DNA from: Pyrinomonadaceae bacterium | Lineage (GTDB): Bacteria > Acidobacteriota > Blastocatellia > Pyrinomonadales > Pyrinomonadaceae | Length of the DNA stretch: 64,000 bases | Reading direction: 5' to 3' | NCBI GenBank assembly: GCA_014380365.1 | Contig: JACMJZ010000031.1 | Span: 124,001-188,000, forward strand | Shown: in pieces, positions 16,942 through 25,884 of the stretch | How the letters are laid out: each line of letters starts with the position of its first letter | Numbering within the stretch: the stretch's first letter is position 1 | Position numbers and translations under genes: made by a program | The notes under the pieces: generated by a model | The model's database searches: none | What the model saw: only the letters and a program-made list of their open reading frames with translations | Told to the model about the DNA's origin: nothing

Positions 16942-18045
16942 TCATTTCGATCCCAATTTGATAATCGTCTTACGCAAGCGTGGGTGTTTCTGCATCAGGT
17001 TTAAGTAAGTTCTCTCATCTGCTCCGGCCTTTGCCTGAATGATTCGCCTCAGAGCTTGTTTCTCATTCCTGCTCCACCCGCCAAGGTCATCAATCAGGGA
17101 TAGTGTTACGGCGAAGTCGGTCAACGCAGATCGGCCAGCACCACTCCTGTCAGCATTGATGTCCAACATCCGCGCCAGTGACTTCACCGAATCCACTCGA
17201 AACTTTTCGGCGTCTCCCTCAAATCCGGAAGCCATGCGGCGCTGTATGCCCAGGCCGATGTTTCGCACGGAGAAGCGGTCCCAATCGCCTGGCTTGGAAC
17301 TAAGGGTGGATTTGTCTGACTCGAAAGTCATTGGCCCGGCGGCAAGTTTGCGGAGAGTTCGTGCGCTGGTGCGATACCCTGGGCGCGAGGCAATTTTCTT
17401 CTCTTCTTGCGATACGAGCTTGAGAATTTCCGGGTTGGTGGGTCTAAACCCGAGTTTGCGATAAAACCAGAAAGCGCCCGACTCGATGCCCTCTTCATTT
17501 TCATAACCAATTTGATATGGATCAATTGCAAAGGCTGTGACGCCGAGCAGGTGACGGAAGACGTTTAGCGTGCGAGCGTAGAGCCAGGCAGTTTCACCGT
17601 CGCGAAAGGTGTAATAAAGATTGAAGCCGCTTTCCATCCGCTCGAAAAGGGAGAGGCCCTCGAAGTAGCCGACCGCCACTCCGTTCTTGAAGATCATGGC
17701 GGCGTGATAAGCGCGCAGAGGCAGCCGGACCCCAGGCGGCAAGCACGTGATGAAGATATCCACGCCGCGACCGAGGTGGGTTTTGAAAACACGTGCTGGA
17801 TCGCCGTGAGTAAACCCGTAAAGCTCGCGATAACGAATCGTTGACGCTTCGCGCGCTATGTCCAACAACCGCTCGCCTTGTTCGGATGAGAGTCGTGCAA
17901 GTGCCGGCGCAGGCTTTTCCAACTCATCTCTGAAGGAAACGTCTCTTCTTTGAATCAGAGAATCGCGATGATAGAAAACCTTACTGGCAGAAACCGGCAA
18001 GCGCATTCCCGTGCGGGTGGCGCGATAAGGCGGCGTCCAGATCAC
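16942..18045 (-). pseudogene. C-terminal part of a gene interrupted by an in-frame TGA
   Basis: Open frame of 367 residues from an internal GTG (18045). Upstream it continues without a break, in the same frame, through 39 more sense codons to a TGA at 18163-18165 and then into the 167-residue frame 18163-18666. The two pieces are therefore one gene of about 575 codons with a single stop inside. The segment contains AFWFYRKLGFRP (near 190), which resembles the C-terminal part of GNAT acetyltransferases. The family is otherwise not recognised. No signal peptide was seen. It could be a recent nonsense mutation, a base-call error, or readthrough; CTG after TGA is a leaky context. If translated alone, it lacks a good ribosome-binding site. 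Confidence 0.7.
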
Positions 18046-18162
18046 GTAGAGCTTCTGCGAATCGAATAGCTCGGCTTTTTCTCTATCCGTCTTCTTCAGT
18101 GAATCAAATCGCTGGATGAGCCAGGCGACATCGTTTGCTGAACCACCCTTTGCCGTCCGCAG

Positions 18163-18666
18163 TCAGCCGGCGTAAGGGACGTTGGCTTCAACAAACGCGT
18201 CTTCCTCCAGCAACGGCATGAACCGCGGCCACGTCTCTGACAAGCGGTTCTCATCTTCAAACCATTCCCAGTCCAGGGTAATCCGAGAGGGGTGCCGTTT
18301 TGCGAGCCACCGCACAATCGGGAAGGTAAAAGTGTCGCTTACGGAAGTGCCGGCAATGCCGGAGACTTCCGGAGATTCCAGCGACGAAAGATCGGCTTCT
18401 GCCGCCCGCAGCGCATCGACGCGTTTGCTGAAGCTTTTCAGAATCGACTCGGCCAGGTGCCTGGCGCGCGCGCTTTGCGGATAGGCGCTGATGAAGAGCA
18501 GCAGCTCGTGAAACCGGATCAGTGCTTCGGCATCTTTGAAGTTAAGTCGAGAAAGACGCGAAAGGACTGTTTGCACCGCGATTGGTTGGGGAGGCGAGCC
18601 GAAGCGACTCTTCAAATCATCGAGCTGATCGAGGAGCCGATTGAGCGTGTTTGAGGCGGGCTTCAT
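18163..18666 (-). pseudogene. N-terminal part of the same interrupted gene
   Basis: Open frame of 167 residues starting at ATG 18666. It is a soluble, Leu/Arg-rich helical protein (RLLDQLDDLKSRFG, then VLSRLSRLNFKDAEALIRF) with a more globular end ITLDWEWFEDENRLSETWPR and LLEEDAFVEANVPYAG before TGA. The downstream codons CTG CGG ACG GCA AAG keep the frame open into the 367-residue part. No known domain was assigned. The presence of sense codons right through the break argues that this is one gene, not two adjacent genes. Confidence 0.7.
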
Positions 18667-18690
18667 TTTTCACTGATACCGCGCGATGCT

Positions 18691-18834
18691 CAAGAGCGGG
18701 GGCAAGCCCGCCTTCCTGACCACGAGATGACTCAACCAGATAATAGGGCGTCGATCTTGAAAGCCGTTCAACCTGGACAATCCCAATTCACCTTAACAAT
18801 CACTCAGGTTGGGAGGGGGCTCGCTCCCGCTCTT
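18691..18834. repeat. inverted repeat with AGAGCGGGGGC arms
   Basis: Left arm AGAGCGGGGGCAAGCCCGCC (18693-) and right arm GGGAGGGGGCTCGCTCCCGC followed by TCTT (to 18834). The arms are complementary with mismatches. The element lies between the interrupted gene and the alpha/beta hydrolase. Confidence 0.65.
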
Positions 18835-18865
18835 CGGTTCGCAGTCCCACTTGAAAGGTTGGCGG

Positions 18866-19930
18866 TTATCCCAAGTGTTTTCGCATGAACATGGCAATCT
18901 TCCACGCATCGATAGCTTTCCAGGGCAACGAGGCCAGCGTGTAATGCCCACAGGGAAGCCAAACCACGTCGAGCGGCAAATCGTGACGTCTCGCTTCCGC
19001 GATCACGTCTTTCGTCAGATCGAGCGGAAACGTCAAGTCGTACTGCGCCGCGATGAAGCGCATCGGGCGCCGGCCCATTTCTGGCAGACGCGAAATAAAA
19101 GGCACCGGACTAATCGGCTTCCAAAACTCGCGGAGTTCCTCGAGACTAAGATCGTCTGCAAAACCCTCGCGCAAGTGACGCGTAGACAACCCGCGCCAGG
19201 CGACGTCGGCAACAAATCCGGAAACGTGATTGAAAGTGCCGGCGTCGATATCCGGCTCGTGAGCGAAAGCGAGAAACGCGATGCACGATCCGACGCTTGT
19301 GCCCAAAATTCCGATACGCTCGTAGCCTTCATTCTTAAGCCAACGCACTGCGGCGCGCGTGTCGAGCACGGCCTGCCGCATCGACTGAATAGTGCGACCG
19401 ATGTTCGTGCTAACAAGATGATCGGCACGCTCTAACTCAGGCGGCCGCCGATTTTCGTGATAAGGAAGCGTCAAGCGCAAGGCAGCCATCCCGAGGAAGT
19501 TGAAGATGCGGCACGCTTCCACGTGACTGTCTGGTTGCGCATTCCATTGCGGCAGCACGACTACGGCCGAGCGCGGACTCCGCGCGCGGGTTGGCTCAAC
19601 GGGAAAGTAACGCGCGCGCGCCAGGTTGTTTTCCACCGACGGAGTGTGAATCGCGCTGGTCCACGTGAGTTGGTCCCCGCTCAGATTGAAGTCGGTTATT
19701 TCAGGGAGCGCGTAGAAATCCTCGCTGTGCGCCATCGCCTGCTCGGTGTGACGATGCAACACACTTCGCGGATCATCGCCGTTGACGTGGTCACTAATGA
19801 ACTCCAGTCCCCATTCAAACGGCCTTACCAGGCGGTTGTTATCCCGCTCGTGATGCGCGCGTTCGCGCCCGTGCATGTATGCTTTCCACAAAACTCCAAA
19901 AACTCCTGATGGCCGAAATGAAGTCCGCAA
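18866..19930 (-). CDS. alpha/beta hydrolase family protein
   Basis: Predicted cytosolic esterase-like hydrolase of 354 residues. The nucleophile elbow is GTSVGS with Ser213. Asp298 (AAQYDLTFP) and His329 (LPCGHYTL) complete a plausible triad in the right order. The first 100 residues are an extra N-terminal region without signal peptide. The substrate is unknown; the long N-terminus and PYHENRRPPE region resemble uncharacterised hydrolases rather than lipases or dienelactone hydrolases. The GHYTL region around the catalytic His is unusually well preserved relative to such families. Confidence 0.8.
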   Translation of the reverse strand: MRTSFRPSGVFGVLWKAYMHGRERAHHERDNNRLVRPFEWGLEFISDHVNGDDPRSVLHRHTEQAMAHSEDFYALPEITDFNLSGDQLTWTSAIHTPSVENNLARARYFPVEPTRARSPRSAVVVLPQWNAQPDSHVEACRIFNFLGMAALRLTLPYHENRRPPELERADHLVSTNIGRTIQSMRQAVLDTRAAVRWLKNEGYERIGILGTSVGSCIAFLAFAHEPDIDAGTFNHVSGFVADVAWRGLSTRHLREGFADDLSLEELREFWKPISPVPFISRLPEMGRRPMRFIAAQYDLTFPLDLTKDVIAEARRHDLPLDVVWLPCGHYTLASLPWKAIDAWKIAMFMRKHLG

Positions 19931-19997
19931 TCCTAGGGCGTGGGAGCTGACAGATCAAGTGAGCAAGTGGCGACCGACTATGGCTTTACCCAGGCTA

Positions 19998-20486
19998 TCA
20001 TCCGCCGGCAAACTGGTTCCCAAGCTCAGTCTGGAGAATTCTCAGGATAGTTTGGTCGTCACCGACATAAAGTACGATTAGCTTCTGACTCTTGAAGAAG
20101 TGAGGCGTGGACATCCACGTGGGCTTGGTGTTTCCAATGGTCTTGCCATCCTTGCCTACGAGCTTTGCCTGGTTCTCGGTGTTAGCAGGGTTGGAATATT
20201 CAAACACTTGAATGGCTTGATTATTAATCTTCATGATGCGACCCGATACCAGAAAAAAAGGCTGGCGAACCCTTTCCTTGGTCGATTTGACTGACGCTCC
20301 CTGAGCACGAAGCTTCACGATCAAGCGGGTGTAGTCCTTATAGAATTTGCTTCCAGCGACGTGTGACTCACCTTTGTTCGCGGGAAGGCCGATTGGACGA
20401 GCCTCAGCCAAAGGTCCTAAACACAGGGTACCAGTCAGTAGTGACAGCGAAACGACTGCCCAATAAACGCAAAAACTCCTCTTCAT
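19998..20486 (-). CDS. hypothetical secreted protein
   Basis: Precursor of 162 residues with a signal peptide (about 1-29, ending AEARP). The mature part is small, basic and beta-rich (FFLVSGRIMKINNQAIQVFEY). It ends with a segment, STPHFFKSQKLIVLYVGDDQ, reminiscent of secreted stress or adhesion proteins, but no family is recognised. The only visible cysteines lie in the signal peptide. It is divergent from the metzincin-like gene. An unassigned function with clear export is all that can be supported. Confidence 0.7.
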   Translation of the reverse strand: MKRSFCVYWAVVSLSLLTGTLCLGPLAEARPIGLPANKGESHVAGSKFYKDYTRLIVKLRAQGASVKSTKERVRQPFFLVSGRIMKINNQAIQVFEYSNPANTENQAKLVGKDGKTIGNTKPTWMSTPHFFKSQKLIVLYVGDDQTILRILQTELGNQFAGG

Positions 20487-20680
20487 ATGAGCTCCTGAAA
20501 CTGGTCGAAGGTAACATTTCCATTGTCCTAAAGCCCTTGCAAAGATGTTCCAAAGATTGACAGGTTAGCTATGGAGTACTATCGTTAGCCCGTCGCACGC
20601 GTCCCTAGCCAGCTGGGAATCCAATCTTCGGATAGGGGCTCCGAAAATACAACCTTACGAACTAGAAAGGAAAGAATTCT

Positions 20681-21538
20681 ATGCATAAGTCTTCGCATCG
20701 AACTTTGCTAGCGGTGTTTCTCACGTTGTTTGCTTTGTCAGCGCTGGCAACAGTCACCTCAGCAGATCACTCTTGGGGCGGCTACCACTGGGCCCGCACA
20801 AGCAACCCTTTCACAATCAAAACCGGCGATAATGTAACAGCCGTCTGGGATCCTTATCTTGATGAAGCCATCAGCGATTGGAATCTATCCGTGTCGCTTG
20901 ACCTCCTAAAGGTGGCAGGCGGAACGAACCCAAAGAACTGCCGTCCCACTGCGGGTCGCATCGAGGTTTGCAACTCTAAGTACGGCAATACGGGTTGGCT
21001 CGGTATCGCTCAGATCTGGATTACTGGCGGCACTCACATTACACAAGGAACCACCAAGCTCAACGATACTTACTTCAACACTGCGCAGTACAACACGCCT
21101 GCTTGGAGGCGTCTCGTCATGTGTCAGGAGATTGCGCACGATTTCGGTCTGGATCACCAGGACGAAACCTTCAATAACTATAACCTCGGAACTTGCATGG
21201 ACTACACAAACGCTCCCTCGGGTGGCGTAGTCGGCGGTTTCAACTACGGACCGAGCAACGAGCATCCGAACGCACATGATTACGAGCAAATCGAAATCAT
21301 TTACGACCACCTTGACAGCACGACGACCATCGGTCAGAGCGTGAACCGCGGTAACGGCCAGGCGCCGCCTGCGATGAATGACCTTAACATGGATAACCCG
21401 AGTCAATGGGGGAGGCTGATTAGCTCCTCACGGAATGGACGGGTGCAAACCTTTGAACTCGACTTCGGCGGCGGAAACAAAGTGATTACTCACGTTTTCT
21501 GGGCCAGCAGTGAAGAACGAGAACATGACAATCATTAA
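20681..21538 (+). CDS. secreted metzincin-like protein with QExxHxxGxxH motif
   Basis: Precursor of 285 residues with a signal peptide (about 1-28) and AAAGGA 9 bases before the ATG. The motif Q149-E150-I-A-H153-D-F-G156-L-D-H159 matches the metzincin zinc signature HExxHxxGxxH, except that the first His is Gln. Cys148 stands next to it. The downstream TCMDY may act as a Met-turn. The family is known to me from other bacterial secreted proteins but not its function. It may bind zinc with altered geometry, use another ligand, or be a non-catalytic relative. A strong terminator follows at 21583. The start of the mature protein is HSWGGYHWAR, rich in aromatics. Confidence 0.75.
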   Translation: MHKSSHRTLLAVFLTLFALSALATVTSADHSWGGYHWARTSNPFTIKTGDNVTAVWDPYLDEAISDWNLSVSLDLLKVAGGTNPKNCRPTAGRIEVCNSKYGNTGWLGIAQIWITGGTHITQGTTKLNDTYFNTAQYNTPAWRRLVMCQEIAHDFGLDHQDETFNNYNLGTCMDYTNAPSGGVVGGFNYGPSNEHPNAHDYEQIEIIYDHLDSTTTIGQSVNRGNGQAPPAMNDLNMDNPSQWGRLISSSRNGRVQTFELDFGGGNKVITHVFWASSEEREHDNH

Positions 21539-21582
21539 TTAAACCAAGCGGAAAACTTCATCCCTGGATGAAAGTTCGCGGA

Positions 21583-21613
21583 GGGGCGAGACGGATGTCT
21601 TGCCCCTTTTTGT
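21583..21613 (+). terminator. Rho-independent terminator
   Basis: GGGGC (21583-21587) and GCCCC (21602-21606) with inner pairing AGAC/GTCT, followed by TTTTTGTT. It follows the metzincin-like gene. A smaller hairpin AACTTCATCC/GGATGAAAGTT precedes it. Confidence 0.85.
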
Positions 21614-21630
21614 TGCAGGCGCTGCCGGAA

Positions 21631-23214
21631 CTAGAAGCGTCTTTCAAAAAGCCGCCGCAACATCTGAGGTAAAAGGAGCGCTGTTTTCAAGATGGAACCG
21701 GTGGTGAAGTGGGTGGCGAGACCGCCGAAAAGTTTCGTGGCGCTCGGGTCGTAGCGAAACCACCAGAGGTCGGGCAGGAAAGAAATACGATTAACGTGAA
21801 TGTGTTTTGGAGTCACCAGTTCGAGCAACCCCATGCGTCCGTGAGTTCTGCCGTAGCCGCTATCCTTCACGCCGCCCCATGGAGTTTGCGCTATGCCGTG
21901 AGTGTAGACTACTTCGTTGACCATGACAGTTCCAGCCTCGATGCGCTCAGCCAGCTTTTGTCCGCGCGCGATATTTTTTGTCCATACGCTTGCGGTTAAA
22001 CCGAAGACACTGTCGTTGGCAAAGTTGATTGCCTCATCGTCGGTCTTGAAGGTCATTACCGGCAACACAGGACCAAACGTTTCATCGCGCATAATCGTCA
22101 TGCTGTGATCCACGTCGGTGAGTACGGTCGGTTCATAAAAGAACCCTTCCGGCTTCGCGCCGCGTCGTCCGCCGGTGAGCACCGTGGCGCCGCGTTGCAC
22201 CGCATCGCTCACGTGCTCCTCTACAATCGCTCGTTGTCGTTCATTTGTCATCGCACCAACGTCAACCGACTTCTCAGTTCCCAGTCCCTGCTTCAAAGCG
22301 CGAGTCTCTTTAACGATGAGTTCGATAAACTTCCCCGCGATCGACTCCTGCACGTAGCAACGTTCAACCGAGGCGCAGGCCTGGCCGGAATTGGCAAAGG
22401 CGCCCCACACGGCGCCGCGCGCGGCGTTTTTTAGGTCTGCGTCTTCGAGCACGATCATTGGATCTTTTCCGCCCAGCTCGAGCACCACGGGCGTCAAATA
22501 CTTTGCGGCTGCTTCAGCAACGCGTTTGCCGGTAGCCACGCTGCCGGTGAACATGATCTTATCGACTCGCGCATCGATCAGCGCCGCGCCCGTCGTTCCA
22601 TCGCCGGTCAGAATTTCCAACAACCCTGCGGGGAGACCGGCACGGTCGAATATCTCTCCAATCTTCAGTGCGATTAAGGGCGTCAGTTCGCTGGGCTTGA
22701 GCACCACCGCGTTCCCGGCCATCAAGGCCATGACGATTTCATCGGCGGGCGTAGCCAGGGGAAAATTCCAGGGCGAGATTATTCCGATGACGCCGAGTGG
22801 CTTGAACACCAGGCGCGACGATCGGCCCATCAGTCCATACTGGCCGATGTCGATCTTCTGCGGACGGAGCAAGGCCTCGGAAGCGTGTGCGAAGTAGTGC
22901 ATGGTGTCGAGCGTGGGCACCACCTCCATCGAGAGTGCTTCCGCGAGCGGCTTGCCAGTTTCTTTGGAAACCAGCAACGCCACCTCGTCACGCGCGGCGA
23001 GCATGAGTTTTCGCGCTTTGAGAACCACTCGACCGCGCTCGCGGTAAGACAGCCTGGCCCATGCGGGCTGCGCCTCACGTGCTCGGGCAACCGCCTGTCT
23101 TACTTCTTCAGGGGAAGATAATGGTGCGCGGCCAATCTCCTCGCCCGTGCCCGGATCGTACGAAACGATCTCGCTGAGTCTCGTTGTTTGAAGAGGTAGG
23201 GTTTGCGTGCTCAT
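21631..23214 (-). CDS. aldehyde dehydrogenase family protein
   Basis: NAD(P)-dependent aldehyde oxidation. It has 527 residues from ATG 23214; a TTG seven codons upstream is possible. Signatures are ISPWNFPLATP (cofactor loop), FTGSVATGKRVAEAA, the catalytic Glu in LELGGKDP and the catalytic Cys in SGQACASVERCYV. The C-terminus extends about 50 residues past the last dehydrogenase strand, with FRYDPSATKLFGGL and a hydrophobic stretch LKTALLLPQMLRRLF. This suggests membrane association, as in some long-chain fatty aldehyde dehydrogenases; that part is inference. It diverges from the aminopeptidase gene. Confidence 0.93.
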   Translation of the reverse strand: MSTQTLPLQTTRLSEIVSYDPGTGEEIGRAPLSSPEEVRQAVARAREAQPAWARLSYRERGRVVLKARKLMLAARDEVALLVSKETGKPLAEALSMEVVPTLDTMHYFAHASEALLRPQKIDIGQYGLMGRSSRLVFKPLGVIGIISPWNFPLATPADEIVMALMAGNAVVLKPSELTPLIALKIGEIFDRAGLPAGLLEILTGDGTTGAALIDARVDKIMFTGSVATGKRVAEAAAKYLTPVVLELGGKDPMIVLEDADLKNAARGAVWGAFANSGQACASVERCYVQESIAGKFIELIVKETRALKQGLGTEKSVDVGAMTNERQRAIVEEHVSDAVQRGATVLTGGRRGAKPEGFFYEPTVLTDVDHSMTIMRDETFGPVLPVMTFKTDDEAINFANDSVFGLTASVWTKNIARGQKLAERIEAGTVMVNEVVYTHGIAQTPWGGVKDSGYGRTHGRMGLLELVTPKHIHVNRISFLPDLWWFRYDPSATKLFGGLATHFTTGSILKTALLLPQMLRRLFERRF

Positions 23215-23278
23215 CAGGTTGTGATTATCCACCAAAGCGACTCCGTCGGCTAGGAAACCTAATAAGGCAGAGATAATA

Positions 23279-23353
23279 GTTGACAGGATTAACAGGACTC
23301 ACAAGATATATCTGTCTTTGGCTCTATCTTGTAAATCCTGTTAATCCTGTCGA
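23279..23353. repeat. F3 repeat, copy A (ACAGGATTAACAGG type)
   Basis: Arms TTGACAGGATTAACAGGACT (23279-) and TGTAAATCCTGTTAATCCTG (to about 23350) around a short loop. Related copies are at 37928-38043 and 41020-41135. It lies in a divergent promoter gap. Confidence 0.85.
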
Positions 23354-23451
23354 GTTGGAAATACGGACGGGTGATTTCGCTACCTCCCGAAGGCTCAGGT
23401 ACAATGAGCGCTCCCAATTAGTCGGCAAATATCCTGCAGGAGCAACTTCAA

Positions 23452-24744
23452 ATGATCACACCCCAACTCGCGGAATTCATGCGCCAGATGGATCAGAAAT
23501 CGGTAGCTATCATTCCCGGCGCGCGCGAAGCCACTCGTTCAAACGACACTCAATATCGCTTCCGCCAGGATTCTGATTTCTACTATCTAACCGGATTCGA
23601 GGAGCCCGAGGCGATAGCTGTCATCGCGCCGGGGCGTGCAGAGAAGTACACGCTATTCGTTCGTCCGCGCGATCCGGAACAGGAGATTTGGGTGGGACGG
23701 CGCGCGGGAGTTGAAGGCGCGAAGTCCGACTTTGGCGCCGACCAGTCTTTTCCCATTGCCGAGTTTGACGAGAAGCTTCAGGACATGCTCGATGGCGCCG
23801 AGAAACTTTATTACCGGCTGGGCGTCCATTCAGACTTGGACAACAAAATCATTAGCCAGATTTCTGAGATGCGGGCCATCAATCGCAAACCGATTCACGC
23901 GCCGCGGACCATCATCGATCCCGCAACAATCGTGCATGAGATGCGCGTCTTGAAGAGCCCGGAAGAGATCGAGTTGATGCAACGCGCCGCCGACATTGCC
24001 GCTGAAGCCCACGTCGAAGCGATGAAAGCCGTCAGGCCTGGGATGAAGGAATATGAAGTTGAGGCGATGATCGAACAGGTGTTTCGACGGCACGGAGCTG
24101 CCGGGCCCGCCTACACTTCAATCGTAGGCGCGGGCGCAAACGCCACCGTGCTCCACTACATCAATAACGACGGCGAACTAAACGATGGCGAATTGTTATT
24201 GGTCGATGCCGGCGCTGAATACAAAGGTTACGCCTCCGACATCACACGCACGTTTCCCATCAACGGCCGTTACACGAAGGCCCAGCGCGAGATTTATGAC
24301 CTGGTGCTGGAGACGCAAATGTCCTGCGTCGAAATGGTCCGTCCCGGCGTGACGCACGACGAGCTGAAAGCTCATTCGGTAGAGATGTTAACTGAAGGCA
24401 TGGTCAGGCTTGGCTTGTTGAAGGGCGAACCCGCGAACCTGATCAAGGAAGAGAAGTATAAGCAGTTTTACATGCACGGTCTGGGTCATCTGCTCGGCAT
24501 CGACGTTCATGATGTTGGAATTTATTACTACGACAAGCAGTCGCGCGCGCTTGAGCCGGGGGTGGTGATGACTATTGAACCTGGAATTTACGTTGCCCCG
24601 GATACGAAAGACATTCCGGAACAGTATCTCGGCATCGGCGTGCGCATCGAGGACGACGTGCTATGCACGGCAAACGGCCCGCGCGTCTTAACTACCAAAG
24701 TTCCGAAGGATGCGGACGAGATTGAAGTGCTGATGGCGAAGTAG
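23452..24744 (+). CDS. pepP: Xaa-Pro aminopeptidase
   Basis: Two-metal aminopeptidase that removes N-terminal residues before proline. It has 430 residues and no signal peptide; AGGAG stands 9 bases before the ATG. The N-terminal AMP_N domain (about 1-140) carries FRQDSDFYYLTGFEEPEA. The pita-bread domain has the metal ligands in VDAGAEYKGYASDITRTF, HGLGHLLGIDVHD, IEPGIY and GIGVRIEDD. The TAG stop is part of a repeat arm (TAGGACATTCC), shared with the convergent DHH gene. Confidence 0.95.
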   Translation: MITPQLAEFMRQMDQKSVAIIPGAREATRSNDTQYRFRQDSDFYYLTGFEEPEAIAVIAPGRAEKYTLFVRPRDPEQEIWVGRRAGVEGAKSDFGADQSFPIAEFDEKLQDMLDGAEKLYYRLGVHSDLDNKIISQISEMRAINRKPIHAPRTIIDPATIVHEMRVLKSPEEIELMQRAADIAAEAHVEAMKAVRPGMKEYEVEAMIEQVFRRHGAAGPAYTSIVGAGANATVLHYINNDGELNDGELLLVDAGAEYKGYASDITRTFPINGRYTKAQREIYDLVLETQMSCVEMVRPGVTHDELKAHSVEMLTEGMVRLGLLKGEPANLIKEEKYKQFYMHGLGHLLGIDVHDVGIYYYDKQSRALEPGVVMTIEPGIYVAPDTKDIPEQYLGIGVRIEDDVLCTANGPRVLTTKVPKDADEIEVLMAK

Positions 24745-24836
24745 GACATTCCTGTCTGTCCGAATTCGTAGGGGCACGGCATGCCGTGCCCCTACTAGCG
24801 TTAGCAGCGCTGGACAGGCAGGAATGCCTGTCCTAC
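24741..24836. repeat. F6 palindrome holding the stop codons of both flanking genes
   Basis: Outer arms GTAGGACATTCCTGTCTGTC and GGACAGGCAGGAATGCC followed by TGTCCTAC. An inner perfect palindrome, GTAGGGGCACGGC-AT-GCCGTGCCCCTAC, spans 24768-24795. The TAG stop of pepP is within the left arm and the TAG of the DHH gene within the right. Confidence 0.9.
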
Positions 24837-25786
24837 ATCGAAAGCTCCGCTACGATTTCCTTCATCACTTCTCGACCCTTCTCCACTTCCTCGGGCTTCA
24901 AAGAAATCGCGCCGACTACGGCATGTCCGCCGCCGCCATAGCGTTCGCAAATTTTGGCGATGTTGTGTGTGCGCGGACGCGGCGCCCACGGATTCGAGCC
25001 GACGGAAATCTTGGTGCGTTGCGGGCCGCGGGTCAAGGCCACGGTGTAAGACGCTTCCGCGAAGAGATAATAGGGTATGAACTTGTTGAAGCCTTCATAG
25101 CCTTCATCAACTAGATCAAACTGGACTACGCCGTTGGCGAAAACAGCTTTGCGTCGCACTGCCTCAAGAGTTTCCAGATGTTGCTTGAGGATTGGTTGGA
25201 AACGTCGTTGCACCTCTTCGCTGGTGGCCACTTCGTCCAATGGTTTCACAGTCAGTTCGCGAATAACCTGTTCGACGAATTTATCGTCCGGGTCAGCTTC
25301 GATCACCTGCATCAGTTGCAGCGCCGGCTCTTTCAGCTCTACACACTGCGCTGGCGATTCGTAAAGCGCGCCGTCGATGATGTGCGCCCAGTGAATCAAC
25401 GACGCTAACGGTGTGTCGTCGAATCCGAACTGCGTGCGGGCGACGTCGGCGATGAATTCCGTGCAGGACTTGCGGGTGAAGTCGAGAAACTTCTGCCCTG
25501 ACTTGTCATTCTTGAAATGAGTTTCGTCCGCGGGAGTTAGAAATGCCGACTCGTGATGATCAAACCACCAGGTCAGTTTCTCCGAGGGCGCATATTTGAA
25601 ATCGACGATTGCGTTTTCATCACCGTCAAGTAGCCCAACGTCAAACAGGTTTCCCGGCCGATGCAGCAGTCCCTGGTAACTGACTTCCGCGCCGGGGTGA
25701 ATGCGTTCTTTGTAAAAACGCGTGAAGGTTGCGGCCGACGCGACGCCGTCGAAGCAATGGCCGTGATAGAGCAAACGAAGTTTCAT
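24833..25786 (-). CDS. DHH/DHHA1-family phosphoesterase
   Basis: Soluble protein of 317 residues of the DHH superfamily, whose members hydrolyse short oligonucleotides or cyclic dinucleotide products. The motif YHGHCFDGVASAATF (8-22) stands for the first metal site, DFKYAP (62-67) and WWFDHHESA (74-82) for the next ones, and the C-terminal GGGGHAVVGAISL for DHHA1. The DHH triplet appears as FDHH. It could be an NrnA-like nanoRNase or a cyclic dinucleotide phosphodiesterase relative. The stop lies in the F6 palindrome. Confidence 0.82.
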   Translation of the reverse strand: MKLRLLYHGHCFDGVASAATFTRFYKERIHPGAEVSYQGLLHRPGNLFDVGLLDGDENAIVDFKYAPSEKLTWWFDHHESAFLTPADETHFKNDKSGQKFLDFTRKSCTEFIADVARTQFGFDDTPLASLIHWAHIIDGALYESPAQCVELKEPALQLMQVIEADPDDKFVEQVIRELTVKPLDEVATSEEVQRRFQPILKQHLETLEAVRRKAVFANGVVQFDLVDEGYEGFNKFIPYYLFAEASYTVALTRGPQRTKISVGSNPWAPRPRTHNIAKICERYGGGGHAVVGAISLKPEEVEKGREVMKEIVAELSM

Positions 25787-25884
25787 AGCTTATTGATGTC
25801 GGGCAAACTTTAGTTTGTCGGACCAAAAGAGTCGGCAATAGTAGCAATGAAGTGGGGTAAACAGTAAATGGGGAAGGTGCATTG

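Noticed and set aside
18163-18165. Selenocysteine at the in-frame TGA
   Set aside because: The sequence after the TGA has no convincing SECIS stem-loop, and the context lacks a redox motif. A nonsense mutation or leaky stop is simpler.
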